From Chionis minor (lineage: Eukaryota > Chordata > Aves > Charadriiformes > Chionididae), in assembly GCA_013398295.1 (NCBI GenBank), contig VZSF01001888.1, forward strand, positions 231,218 to 295,217: DNA of 64,000 bases. The letters run 5' to 3'. Made by a program: the position numbers and the translations under genes. Shown here piece by piece: positions 50,657-61,718 of the stretch (the first letter of the stretch is position 1; each line of letters opens with the position of its first letter). A model generated the notes under the pieces. It did no database searches. It was not told the DNA's origin and saw only the letters and a list, made by a program, of their open reading frames with translations.

Positions 50657-53600
50657 CACTTCTCAAGCTTGAGTTTTGTGAAAACTGTTAATATTTCAGC
50701 AGATAGCAGATTGAGTAAATCTGTTATAACTGAGCAATTACCAAATACTGGCCTGGATTATTCTTCCTCGTAATAAATCTCACAAGACCGAGCTCAGGAG
50801 GAGGAATTTTCTTTAAGTATCTATATGAGGCACTCTTATTCATGAAGTCCCCAATTCATATGAATTTGACTACCCAACCCACTCTCCAACCAGCAGAATA
50901 TATGCTTCAAGTATTAGAGAGAATCTTTAGGAGCCCAGGCAGACCTCCCGGAAAGAAATGCTAACGCAAATATATTGAGGTGACTTCTACACTCTCCCAA
51001 ACCCACTGTATGCTTATACCACAAAAGGTGGGACATTGCAGATAATTTTGCTTATTACACAACAAATAGACCGGGGTGTCTTACTATCTGCTCTCCCAAC
51101 CCCAGTGTAGATATATTTTGCATCAGCAGGTGTAAATAACAGTATGCAACTAACTTTTTTGAGTGATCCCTTGTCTTCTGCATTTCCATCTACTATTTCT
51201 CTTTGAGAGCTACTTTATTAAGAATGAGATCTTAGCCATTTTCTTAGTACTTATTCCAGTTTGCAGTTCAGCTCTTTAGCCTGCAATAAGTTGCACTGCA
51301 ACAAAGTGACAGAGCTTTAATAGAGAACTGTACGCTTGGCACCTTCCAACAATTATCAAAAATTGTCACCTTCAAAATTGGTACTGGATGAGAAAGTGTG
51401 CCTAAAAACCAGCCACTGTAGGATCCTTTCAGAATTACCTGCCAGCACTCTTTAATTTTTCTTCAGCCAAACTTTAGGTCATGTGACATAAAAAATAATG
51501 AAATCTGTTTTGTTCTTTTAACAAGTTCTGTCTTCTTTTCCAGTAAGAACACCATGCAAATTCTAAGCTTTTGTATTCTACTTCTCATATATCCACCTCT
51601 ATGAATACGTATATAACATCTTAATGAGTGATAACTTTCTGTTAACCCCTGCTACCTGCAGACATATAGTTCTATCATACTCAAAATATTTAGTGATGTT
51701 TTTCCTTATTGCTCGCAAGTATTGTACTTGATTCAGCTCTCTGTTGCAGCTACAGATAAGATCCAGAGAACCTTTGGTATCTGCAAACAAGTGCCCAAAA
51801 AGATGTGTAGCTGGGGTTTTTGTTGCTCATCCTGCTCATGCGATGCTACGGCAAAAGGGCTAGACTGAACAGTTTGTATGAGAAATTCATTTCAGCAGAA
51901 AAATACTTTGGTGATAATACTCCCTGCCCATCTCCACCTGCCTTTTTCACCCCACTACGGCACAAAAACTTGCTCCCCATGAAAAATCTGACAGAAAAGC
52001 TTTTCCGATGTTAGTTAAAGCCAGAACACGTGCGCTTGGAAGCAAGTGGTTCCTGCATGTAGTTTGAAATGTATATAGTCCTATTCCTTCCTCTGGCTTG
52101 ACTAGATCTTCCACAATGCTGTTGGCCATCAAATTTGCATGATCCACTAAAGAAGGGATAAGGCTGCTCCTTAGACCAGGGGACACTGGTTTGTCAAGTC
52201 AAGTTCATAGGAAAACATAAGTCCCCTGAACTTCAGGCCATTGAAACAAGGTACCATAGAAACATCTCCAAGCTGTCACATTTTAGGTTTTACCCACATT
52301 TGCCCTTTTTGACCATCAGCTTGTGAATTTTTTTTTTTAAGTGATCATTTCTGAAATAGGGGAAGGAACTTGAGCGTAAAAACTGTCTCCTGTCATTCTT
52401 TTTGGTCTTGAACCATTGTCTGTGGACTTGAAAGGGGCAGCAAAGAAATTGCCTGTGCATACGGTCTTTTGCGCTGATGAGGCAAGCAGGACAAACAAGA
52501 ATGGAACGCATCCTTGCTGGAGATGGAATATCATTCTATAATTAATTCAATTTCACTTGTGTATCAAGAGTGATTTAGAAAGTACATGCAAAATGTCTTG
52601 GTGTATGCCCAACATGAATAAGCATGTGGAGTACCAGTACATTCAAAATTATGTTCTTCATTCTTTCTAATGCTCTTTTGGACAGTGAAATCATTGATGA
52701 AACTTGAACACCAGTCACAACATGAATAATACATATATCAAAAGTTAGTCCACAAATGAACATAGTTTACTGCATAAAAGCTAATGACCCACCGAAAAGC
52801 AGAATACTTTAGAAGGGTAAGAAAGGAATTGTATATAGTCCCCCCTTATGAGATCCTCCCTAGAACTATAAATTTTGGTTCAGTGGAAATTAAACTTTAA
52901 AAAACCCTCAAATACCCATAAATGGAACAATTTAAGCATGCCTTACAGGGAAAATAAACTTCAACACCAGGTGATCTAAAGTCTCTCATCATTTTAATCA
53001 GATTTCTCTGATTTTTAGGTGTTTGCTGCTGGGTGAACAAATATAAAAACAATTTGTGGTATCCTCTCCTCTTTTCCTTTCTAATTCCCCCCACATCCTG
53101 GCAAAAAAAGCACTATCTGCTCATTATTCAGACAATTTCTGAAATTCCATGGCAATAAGATAAATACTTTAGGCTATTTATCCACAAATTTATTAATGTA
53201 TACGTATTCTAGATATCATTCTACAATTATCATTTGTGGCCTTGAAAAAAGATAAATACTTTGGTAGCTACACTAACCATAGAGTTAACAACATACTTGA
53301 GTACTTGGATCAGCTAAAGCCTAAAACTGTAAAAGAAAGAAATTCAAATCCAGCTGTATGTCAGGCAGGATGCTCTATAAATGCATGAGATGCCTCAGCA
53401 TCACACTGCTTTTTGCTTTCTGACTCTGTAAAGATACTGATAAGGAAAATTCAAAAGAAAACAGATATTCAGAAGTACACCTTCACATCAGGTTACTATA
53501 TTTCTCTGATTTCTAATGCCTGATATTTCTTTTATAAACATTTAATTAGCATATCTGAAGAGCTGTTTTGCCTCTTTACTGTTCCACAATACCATAGTAT

Positions 53601-54759
53601 GAACACATAATTTGACATGTAAAATAGAGTTGTATCTCCCGTAACACCTGTACTTGCCTTCAAGAAATTTATCTACTCTCTCAAACATTCAGATGGGTTG
53701 ATAACAGGGAATTTCCTGTAGTTGATCACATTTCACTTTCTCCAAGGCACAAATGTTTTTGCGATAATTGCTTTCCTTTTCTTTAAATCAAGTTCCACTT
53801 TGCTTTATTTTCAGCACCCTAAAGTGCCTAGTACTGGAATTACTTACTAACTTAAATGAGGTCTGAGGAGAATAGGACCTGGCTCTCTATACCCTCCACC
53901 AAGCCCACCATGTTTCTCCAGAAAGCTGCAATAAATTACAGTTCCATGACAACAAACTCGTGCTGTGAGTTTAAAAACAGGTAGTTGTTGAGACTGAAAT
54001 ATTTGGTGAATTGGTAAATTAAAGACAGCAAGCCAGCAAAAGCCGTTCTTACTTGTACAATTCTGATTAATTCTGCCCATAACCACAGCTACTTATTTTG
54101 ACCTGAATGCTTTTCAACCCGATGAGATACAACCGCTTTAGTAAAACAGTTCTGGTTTCAAGTGCTGTACGCTCCATGGTTAGGTGAAATGCTCTTGATC
54201 ATCATCCCACAGGAACTGCTTTCGGCACCCAAACTCCTTCTATGCTGTTAATCCCGATTTTCGCTGCCTATGTAAAAAAAAGCATAAATTGAAAGCCTAT
54301 CTGGAATAAAGGGACACAGCACCAGGAAACCGCAATTGCTGGTTTAATTCCTGCTTAATGGCTGGAGCAGCTCAAGGGCCTGTTTGCAGACTTCTGTGGG
54401 ACAGAGCAGCAATGGTCTTTTACATCTCAGACCGATGCACTTGCAGGCCTTAAATCTGGAATACAACAGTGGCATTTCCAAGCAGGCAGCCCATTCAGGC
54501 AAGGCCAATAGAGTGCTGCCTGTACAAAATTTGCTGAACCGGCATCTGAGTGCTCCAGCAGAAGTGAAAGCGTTAACCAGAAATCTTGTATAAGTCACAT
54601 TTTGCAGGAATCACTCTGTTACAGCAGATTGTGCAGCACTATTTTTTCCTACTCTTTCTGATACAAGCACCCTAGGCAAACTTTCTAATTAGAGCAGCAG
54701 ATGTATGCCGTGCCATGTCTTTGTAAAGTTATTATGCCCAAACCAAATTTTGTCACTAG

Positions 54760-55015
54760 CAGCCAATAATTCGTTTGTCTACTAAGGGCTTGAAGTGGCT
54801 GTATCAATTATTTAAAAACATACTAAGAGGAATCCATTTAAAATCTTCTGGGAAGCCCAGTTATAAAACAGTGCATGTTCAGGTTTCATTCACAATATCG
54901 TCTTTTTAAAAATACAATATTACTAATTAAGGCTTAGTGCATTAGGCCATTAGAACTTGAGTGATTCATGACAGCATAACGATCTTGCTTATCATTTGTG
55001 CTTTAATTTATGGGG
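54760..55015. other. Candidate conserved non-coding element
   Basis: Non-repetitive AT-rich sequence with clustered TAATT/AATTA homeodomain cores ('agccaataattcg', 'gtatcaattattt', 'attactaattaaggc', 'tgctttaatttatgg') and little decay-like structure. Motif clustering of this kind is common in developmental enhancers but also arises in AT-rich DNA by chance. Confidence 0.22.
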
Positions 55016-57701
55016 TACTAAGACAAAACAAAGGAAAAAAACCTAAGCAATTTGCAAAACTGAAACTCATCCAAAAATTGCTTGCAGTAATTTCTCCTGA
55101 AAAGTGATTTCACTGTGTGTAAGTGCTATGCTGGTAAGAAAATGCTTCCTATCAATAATTAAAGTATAATGAAAGTTTCATGTGTCAGAAGATACCCTCA
55201 AAACAGGGCTACAAAGAAGAACATTGCTTTTCATTTAGACTGTCCACATTTTAAATCTCCCAATTCTTCTCAGAGAAGCAGTTGAAATACACTACTTAGT
55301 GAAATATATGACTATTCAAAATGCACCAGAAGCTGTCACAACAGTGAAAATTAACGCAAATCTCACAAAAGTTGCAGCAGAAAACAGAAGTCTGCACAGT
55401 GCCAAGGATCCCTAAATGCCAAGAGTAGCCATGAAAGATGTAGACGGTTACCATACGTCAGGGTTATGAACAAAAGCATTACAGAAAGGGCATTAAAGAA
55501 GCCTAGTTTTCTACAAACTTGCGTTGATTTCAAGCGTCTTAGTTTTCTAAGAAGGTCCAGCCATTGATCAGCTCCTATGGTTGGAGTATGTCAAAGGTCT
55601 GCCTATGGCCCGCCACAATCTGCGGTCCCTCCTTGGGGTCAGTGTCCTCGTTATCTGTCCAGGCATACATTTGGAAGAAACTTCTAGGCACTGGATTGTA
55701 TTTTGAGCTTTTCAGCCCCATGGCAGATGTGGGTGATATCAGCAAATGGGCACTAGAGTTACTAGAGACAAGAGGAGGAAGGCCAGAGGCAGGCTGCCAT
55801 CAGCCATTCAGAAAAACAGTCTAAAAGTAACAGTAATTCTGCGCACTGATTTAAAATATCCCCATCTAATACCAACAAAGACAGAAGGTTAGGAGGATTT
55901 TCAGAGAGGTCCTTGGCATAAAATCCTTTTTAATATCGGCAGAAGTTAGAGACTGAAACATGTTAGAGGGGGATTTTCTGAGACGCCTAAATTTTGAGCC
56001 AGCTGATCCCCCCCGCTTCCTCACTCTAGTTATTATTGAACTCTGCTGTCTCCACACTATGTGAAAACACTTATGCTAGGTGGGAGGACCATCCAAGCTC
56101 AGGATGGCCAGGATAACCGGCCTTCAGCAGCATCCCTCAGGAGGAATACAGTCTTTCCGCTGCCAAGGAGCCACCTACACCGTGACTTCGCTGCTTGGGA
56201 AGTTTGCAAACCAGCCTGCAAGTGAGACCTGGTATGTTGCATCAAAATACCAAGCAGGCTAAACAGCAAAAAGCTAACCCTTGAAACACGCAGGTGGGTC
56301 TGAACAAGGTTACTGTGAGCAAGCCGCAGCCGGAACATTTGAAGGCAAGCCTGCCACATTGCTAAAACACTTACTGGAAACACTATTGCAATGCAAACTC
56401 TGCATGATTCCTAAGGGATGCTGGGCTCGGCATGAGGCCACTGACTCTGCGACTGAGGAGACGCCTGCTTCAAAAATAACTGAAATCATTGTAGCCTGAA
56501 GAAGTAACTAAAAACCTAACTACACATTTTTCTTTTATATACTTTCCATTTTAAATGGTTTAATATTATAGAGCTGCTCTTCTACATGGCATTTAGGTGA
56601 TAATTTAGAGGAATGTCTGGACTGATGGGACGATTTATATAAAAACCCCCTCAGGTTTGTGGTGAGAAGCATTAAATTTGGGCTAAATTCTCTTGGCCAG
56701 TCTCCCTAGTTCTGGCTACCTAATGGACAGAGGTCGGACTGCAGTCTCCTATATTCAAACTCCGTAACTCAGAAGGGGAGCAGCAGTCCTCTCAAAATCT
56801 TTCCCCCAGCGCCCTGCTGCGGGAATGGGAGTTAGCCGTGTTGCGTGGCAAACCCACTCTCTTCTAACGCTGAATAAGGACTCTCTTTGATCTCCTGATC
56901 TTCCAGCAGAGCCACTGCTTGTCATCTCTTGTGGCTTCAGCAACTCAGAAAAACCTGGAGTCTCTAATCTACTCTCCACCTCTTCCCATGCATATAATCA
57001 GTCTGTAACTACAGTTGCTATTTAAATTGTACTAAGTAGAGCTTTGTATCATGTGATAGGCTTAGTTCATCACATTTCAAAATGTAGGTGACTTCTGTTC
57101 AGGAAATTCAAAGCTCTATTCAACGGGATCTCTGTTTAGTGGGCTGTGGAACACAAGTACTCTTGGTAACGCAGTTGGAGCAATTAGCTCTGGAACCATC
57201 TGAAGATGCCACTTGTTTTTCAACACTCAAATACTTTGATCAATCTTTACCATGTAGGAGCTTGGCATGCCATTAGAGGCCACAGCTGGTATTTCCAAGT
57301 TCTTGTACTCATCCCATTTTATCATTACTTGATTCCTAAAAGTCAAATTGAGTAAACCTTGGGGTCCCTTCTATCCCCCTGCAAAAGCTGTGAATCTCTA
57401 ATTTGGCATTTCTTAGCTTCATCTCCATCACCTCACCACATTTCCTGCTGGCTTTTTTTCTTTATATTTTCCCTCCTGATTTAAGGAACATCTAAAATTT
57501 TCTAAAGGAGGTGAAAATCCATTTGTAGTTAATATAACCTTATTGCTAAAAAGGTTGAATTTCTTGACTTGTTTTAGCCATGCAAAAGTAGTCCATGAAT
57601 AACAAGATGCCACCCACAGTTTGAAAACACTTTTGACAGGGTTTCAGTAGAAACTCCAAACTGACCCTGTGCTGTCCCAGGAAATGCAAAGCTCTTACAG
57701 G

Positions 57702-57731
57702 TTATTTGTTATGATATTATTTGTTATGATA
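57702..57731. repeat. 15-bp tandem duplication
   Basis: 'ttatttgttatgata' occurs twice in direct succession (57702-57716 and 57717-57731), apparently identical. Confidence 0.9.
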
Positions 57732-58807
57732 TCTCTCCCTGATGTGCTGATTCTTACCATAGCAACAGCATGTGGAAAAAAAATTTGAAAATCAAAAAGC
57801 ATCTAAAACATCCTAGAAAAACAGGTCACAAACTGCCATGACTTTTCTTTTTCTTTTCTGCCAGATCAATAGTTCATTTTTTAATAAAAAAACCCTCATG
57901 GTTTGGGTATGGTTTTTTGTTTTTTTAGTAACAGCAACATAAACAACGCTTCTCTGTGTGTATTGCTGCATTCTTTTCAGCCAGCATAAACATTCTGGTT
58001 TTCTGAATAGAGTTAGTGCAAAGGACTCCCAACCTTTGTGCATGCAGACGCTGGCAGTCTATTCCCCTGCGCAGATCCTGAATCCCTTCCATGCCCAGGT
58101 CTGCAGGACAAATATAACTCAGATCTTACTCCGACAAACACCCAAACGAGCAAGTGCAGCCCCTCTAGGTTAAATGGGGCAAATCCAGTGAGTGAAGTTA
58201 TTTGCTTATGTAGGTATACATAAATCTTAACACTGTGTCACACACCCTTTTCCATGAAGAGGATGCCTATGCCAGGATTAAAGGTTGCTCACTAGTAGTG
58301 GACTAACACCTTGCAGACAACATGCATAGTCATTCTGCAGGTGAGGCAAATGTCAACAGGCCCAGAAGAAAACAGAAACGAGCGTCTGGTGTTGGGCAGC
58401 TGATGTGAGTTACAGTTCCAGCTGCTTCGTTCAACGTGGGATTTTATTCTTTTAGATATTGCTTATTGTAGTATTATTGTAGCATTATTGTAGCATTGTC
58501 GTGTTAGATACTACTTATTATGGTATTTTTAAATATCTAATAAATAACAGAAATCTATCTTACGTATCCATATTATTCTTCCGACAGAAGATTAATGACA
58601 AGTAGTATAGGAAGGTAGCTTTTTTAAAATGATGAATGCAATAATTCCACATTAGGTAAATACTAAACTCCCTGTATAACCAAGTAATGTATAAAATAAT
58701 TTGCATATACCTGAACTTGATAAAGACAGTGATAGTCGTATCAATCTAACTATAGGGCATTTCACCCTTCCTTCTGAAGGGAATATATTTTATATATATA
58801 TATATAT

Positions 58808-58833
58808 TATATAAAAATATATATTTTTATATA
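58808..58833. repeat. Perfect 26-bp AT palindrome in an AT-dinucleotide tract
   Basis: 'tatataaaaatat' is followed directly by its reverse complement 'atatttttatata', inside a TA-rich tract at about 58,783-58,856. Such sequences can extrude cruciforms and are unstable. The same palindrome recurs at 59956-59981 because of the duplication. Confidence 0.9.
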
Positions 58834-58975
58834 GACATATATATAAAAAATATTTCATGTATAGGGGCAATGACCTTAAAGTTGCAAATGATTTAAAAGC
58901 TTCAGTATCATGAATTTACTCTTTGTTTTTTGAGAAAGAACAGAAAAAGCCAACTGAAAATATAATGAACAAATA

Positions 58976-59319
58976 GAACAGCACAGCACAGCAGAGCAGA
59001 GCATATTTGAGTTGGAAAGGACCTACAGTGATCGTCTAGTCCAACTGCCTGACCAATTCAAGGCCGACCAAAAGTTAAAGCAGGTTGTTAAGGGCACTGT
59101 CCAAGAGCCTCTTAAACACTAACAGGCATTGGACATCAACCACCTTTCCAGGAAGCCCGTTCCAGTGTTTGAAACACCCTCTTGACAAAGAAATACTTCC
59201 TAATGTCCAGTCTAAATCTCTCTGATGCAGCTTTGAACCATTCCCATGCATCCCGTCACTGGATCCCAGCGAGAAAAGCTCAGCACCTCCCTCTCGACGT
59301 TCCCTCTTCAGGAAGCTGT
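58976..59319 (-). mobile_element. CR1 LINE fragment, first duplicate copy, cut by the gap
   Basis: Identical to the first part of the element at 60124-60658. It ends at the N, so its 5' part is missing here only because the contig stops. See the second copy for the description. Confidence 0.9.
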
Positions 59320-59320
59320 N
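59320..59320. other. Assembly gap placeholder (single N)
   Basis: One N lies exactly at the junction of two matching 1,147-bp copies, like the single Ns at 18429 and 41443. It marks a join of unknown size, not an ambiguous base. Confidence 0.9.
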
Positions 59321-60467
59321 AATGGGGCAAATCCAGTGAGTGAAGTTATTTGCTTATGTAGGTATACATAAATCTTAACACTGTGTCACACACCCTTTTC
59401 CATGAAGAGGATGCCTATGCCAGGATTAAAGGTTGCTCACTAGTAGTGGACTAACACCTTGCAGACAACATGCATAGTCATTCTGCAGGTGAGGCAAATG
59501 TCAACAGGCCCAGAAGAAAACAGAAACGAGCGTCTGGTGTTGGGCAGCTGATGTGAGTTACAGTTCCAGCTGCTTCGTTCAACGTGGGATTTTATTCTTT
59601 TAGATATTGCTTATTGTAGTATTATTGTAGCATTATTGTAGCATTGTCGTGTTAGATACTACTTATTATGGTATTTTTAAATATCTAATAAATAACAGAA
59701 ATCTATCTTACGTATCCATATTATTCTTCCGACAGAAGATTAATGACAAGTAGTATAGGAAGGTAGCTTTTTTAAAATGATGAATGCAATAATTCCACAT
59801 TAGGTAAATACTAAACTCCCTGTATAACCAAGTAATGTATAAAATAATTTGCATATACCTGAACTTGATAAAGACAGTGATAGTCGTATCAATCTAACTA
59901 TAGGGCATTTCACCCTTCCTTCTGAAGGGAATATATTTTATATATATATATATATTATATAAAAATATATATTTTTATATAGACATATATATAAAAAATA
60001 TTTCATGTATAGGGGCAATGACCTTAAAGTTGCAAATGATTTAAAAGCTTCAGTATCATGAATTTACTCTTTGTTTTTTGAGAAAGAACAGAAAAAGCCA
60101 ACTGAAAATATAATGAACAAATAGAACAGCACAGCACAGCAGAGCAGAGCATATTTGAGTTGGAAAGGACCTACAGTGATCGTCTAGTCCAACTGCCTGA
60201 CCAATTCAAGGCCGACCAAAAGTTAAAGCAGGTTGTTAAGGGCACTGTCCAAGAGCCTCTTAAACACTAACAGGCATTGGACATCAACCACCTTTCCAGG
60301 AAGCCCGTTCCAGTGTTTGAAACACCCTCTTGACAAAGAAATACTTCCTAATGTCCAGTCTAAATCTCTCTGATGCAGCTTTGAACCATTCCCATGCATC
60401 CCGTCACTGGATCCCAGCGAGAAAAGCTCAGCACCTCCCTCTCGACGTTCCCTCTTCAGGAAGCTGT
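59321..60467. repeat. Second copy of the 1,147-bp direct duplication
   Basis: Same length and sequence as 58173-59319. Right of it the sequence is continuous with the rest of the CR1. Left and right contigs therefore overlap by 1,147 bp if the copies are one locus. Confidence 0.95.
59956..59981. repeat. Perfect 26-bp AT palindrome, duplicate copy
   Basis: Same palindrome as 58808-58833, shifted by the 1,148-bp duplication offset. Confidence 0.9.
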
Positions 60468-60658
60468 AGAAAGCAATGAGGTTGCCCTTCAGACTGCTTT
60501 TCTCCAAACTAGACAGGTCCAAAGTCCTCAGCTGCTCCTCACAGGACATTCCTTTCAGCCCTTTGTTGCTGTCCTCTGGATGCATTCAAGGACTTTCACA
60601 CCCTTCTTAAATGGTGGGGCCCAGAACCGCTCACAGTACCCAAGGTGAGGCCACACCA
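60124..60658 (-). mobile_element. CR1 LINE fragment with atypical tail
   Basis: The longest CR1 piece in the window, in minus orientation. On the plus strand it runs from a tail region through 'gagttggaaaggacctacag', 'tcgtctagtccaactgcctg', 'cattggacatcaaccacc', 'cccgttccagtgtttg' and 'ctggatcccagcgagaaaag' to 'ccaaggtgaggccacacc'. It covers the 3' untranslated region and over 100 codons of ORF2. Instead of octamer repeats the terminal tail reads 'acagcacagcacagcagagc', a CAGCA/GCAGA-like run. The element is 5'-truncated. Confidence 0.93.
60223..60585 (-). pseudogene. CR1 ORF2 C-terminal fragment (reverse transcriptase tail)
   Basis: A 120-codon open frame matching the end of CR1 ORF2. Visible motifs in order are [71 protein letters not shown] and VFKRLLDSALNN. 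The catalytic YxDD region lies upstream in a full element and is absent. Several positions differ from the usual consensus (for example a glycine where NRLP is usual), so it is a relic. The 77-bp stretch 60468-60544 on the far side of the duplication confirms the frame continues beyond the repeated part. Confidence 0.9.
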
Positions 60659-61560
60659 ATGTTGATGCTCTTCACTTTTCAAAATAATGCCATTTCAAGT
60701 AAATTCTTGAAACATAAAAAGGCCAGCCACTTGTATTTCTTGTCCTTTGTTTACATTATATTTCAAGGAACAAAAATAAAATATACAAGTTCCTTTTCCT
60801 AGTAGTTTTAAAATTAGAAAATGAGTCCAGAATCAAAACTAATTTCCAGCTTCCCAAATGAAGTACCAGTGGTAAACCCACATGAAGTCCAATGTATTTT
60901 TGATTAGGACTATTACGTGGTCTGATTAGAAAATAATTTTGCTTGGATGATAATGGCTACCTCCTATTTGAAAGCTTAACGCTTAGAATATTGTACCTGT
61001 TTAAATGTTATAGTATCAACTCTCACCAACTGCAATTTAATCCAAAGGAGAAACAGGATTTTTTAATTTTTTTTTTCAAACTATAGACAAGGGTTCCTTC
61101 TGTCTTACTTGAACTATTTATAGTAAGCCAGAACCAAGCCAAATGAAAATGAGTCTGCAAAAACCCCACAGAGCACTATGCACTGGAAGACCAAACCTAC
61201 CCCCAAGGAGAAATGTGGGCAAGGTACTCGCCGTATCACTCACTCCCTGAAGGTCAGTACGGAAGACTGGTTTAAGATTAGTCATCACATGAAGAAGGAG
61301 CCTGACCAGAACCCTGTTGTGTCTAACTTTACACCTTTGTCCATCCTCTTCAAAAATTCAGGAGCTGAACTCTGTCAGGCAAGAGCTTTACTTTTTAAGC
61401 CTAGGCCAGGAAGACAGCGAGCAACAGGACTGCTCTGTACTTTGGGGCCGTAAACACTGTGCAGAAAAGGCCATTGAAGCTCAAGTACAAGATTAGACCA
61501 AGAACGAAGTAATATAAGCAGGCCGTGAACATATATAAGGGGAAAAGAAACCAGAATACT
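60659..61560. other. Non-coding stretch with one unexplained 91-codon frame
   Basis: An ATG-initiated frame at 61178-61453 (plus) is lysine-rich early on and has no recognised family. A decayed retrocopy or chance frame are both possible. A T run sits at about 61,061-61,076. No other feature is visible. Confidence 0.5.
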
Positions 61561-61718
61561 GAAACAGCCTCCGAATGGTAGTATGGGAACTAGAAAGGTC
61601 CCTGAATAGTTGTAAGAAGGAGTTTGATCAGTACATGAAAGGAATTATATGATATCTTGGCTGCAAGAGCAAGGGACTGAACTGGATAACCCAGAAGAAT
61701 CAGTCATATCTTCTATGA
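61561..61718 (+). mobile_element. Ancient CR1/L3-like LINE 3' fragment
   Basis: Diverged sense match to the end of old CR1/L3-type elements. 'gaaacagcctccgaatggta' resembles the 'ggaacagccttccaaaggaa' region, 'agtttgatcagtacatgaaa' then 'ggaattatatgat' resembles the 'tttgataagttcatgaaagg' region, and 'aagggactgaactggataac' then 'cccagaagaatc' resembles the 'ggactggactggatgaccc' terminus before 'ttctatga'. Much older than the CR1 copies at 31.7 and 50.5 kb. Family assignment within the CR1 clade is uncertain. Confidence 0.6.

Larger units (their letters stand above)
50657..58172. other. Single-copy non-coding DNA, no gene recognised
   Basis: No transposable element or exon is recognisable. 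A 15-bp tandem pair lies at 57702-57731. 56,080-56,500 is more GC-rich with overlapping 60-94-codon frames on both strands, none with a recognisable motif. A candidate conserved stretch at about 54.8-55.0 kb is listed separately. Confidence 0.55.
58173..59319. repeat. First copy of a 1,147-bp direct duplication (likely assembly artefact)
   Basis: Starts 'aatggggcaaatccagtgag' and ends 'ttcaggaagctgt'. Every position compared, including the hypervariable AT-dinucleotide stretch, matches 59321-60467 at a constant offset of 1,148. It contains single-copy sequence, an AT palindrome and the 3' end of a CR1. Left of it the sequence is continuous with unique DNA, and right of it is a single N. Confidence 0.95.

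Noticed and set aside
58173..60467. Reading the 1,147-bp repeat as a genuine recent tandem duplication
   Set aside because: The copies match and meet exactly at a gap character; an unmerged contig overlap explains everything more simply.
61178..61453. 91-codon frame as a processed pseudogene
   Set aside because: No family recognised in any frame and no poly-A tail or target duplication; kept only as a note.
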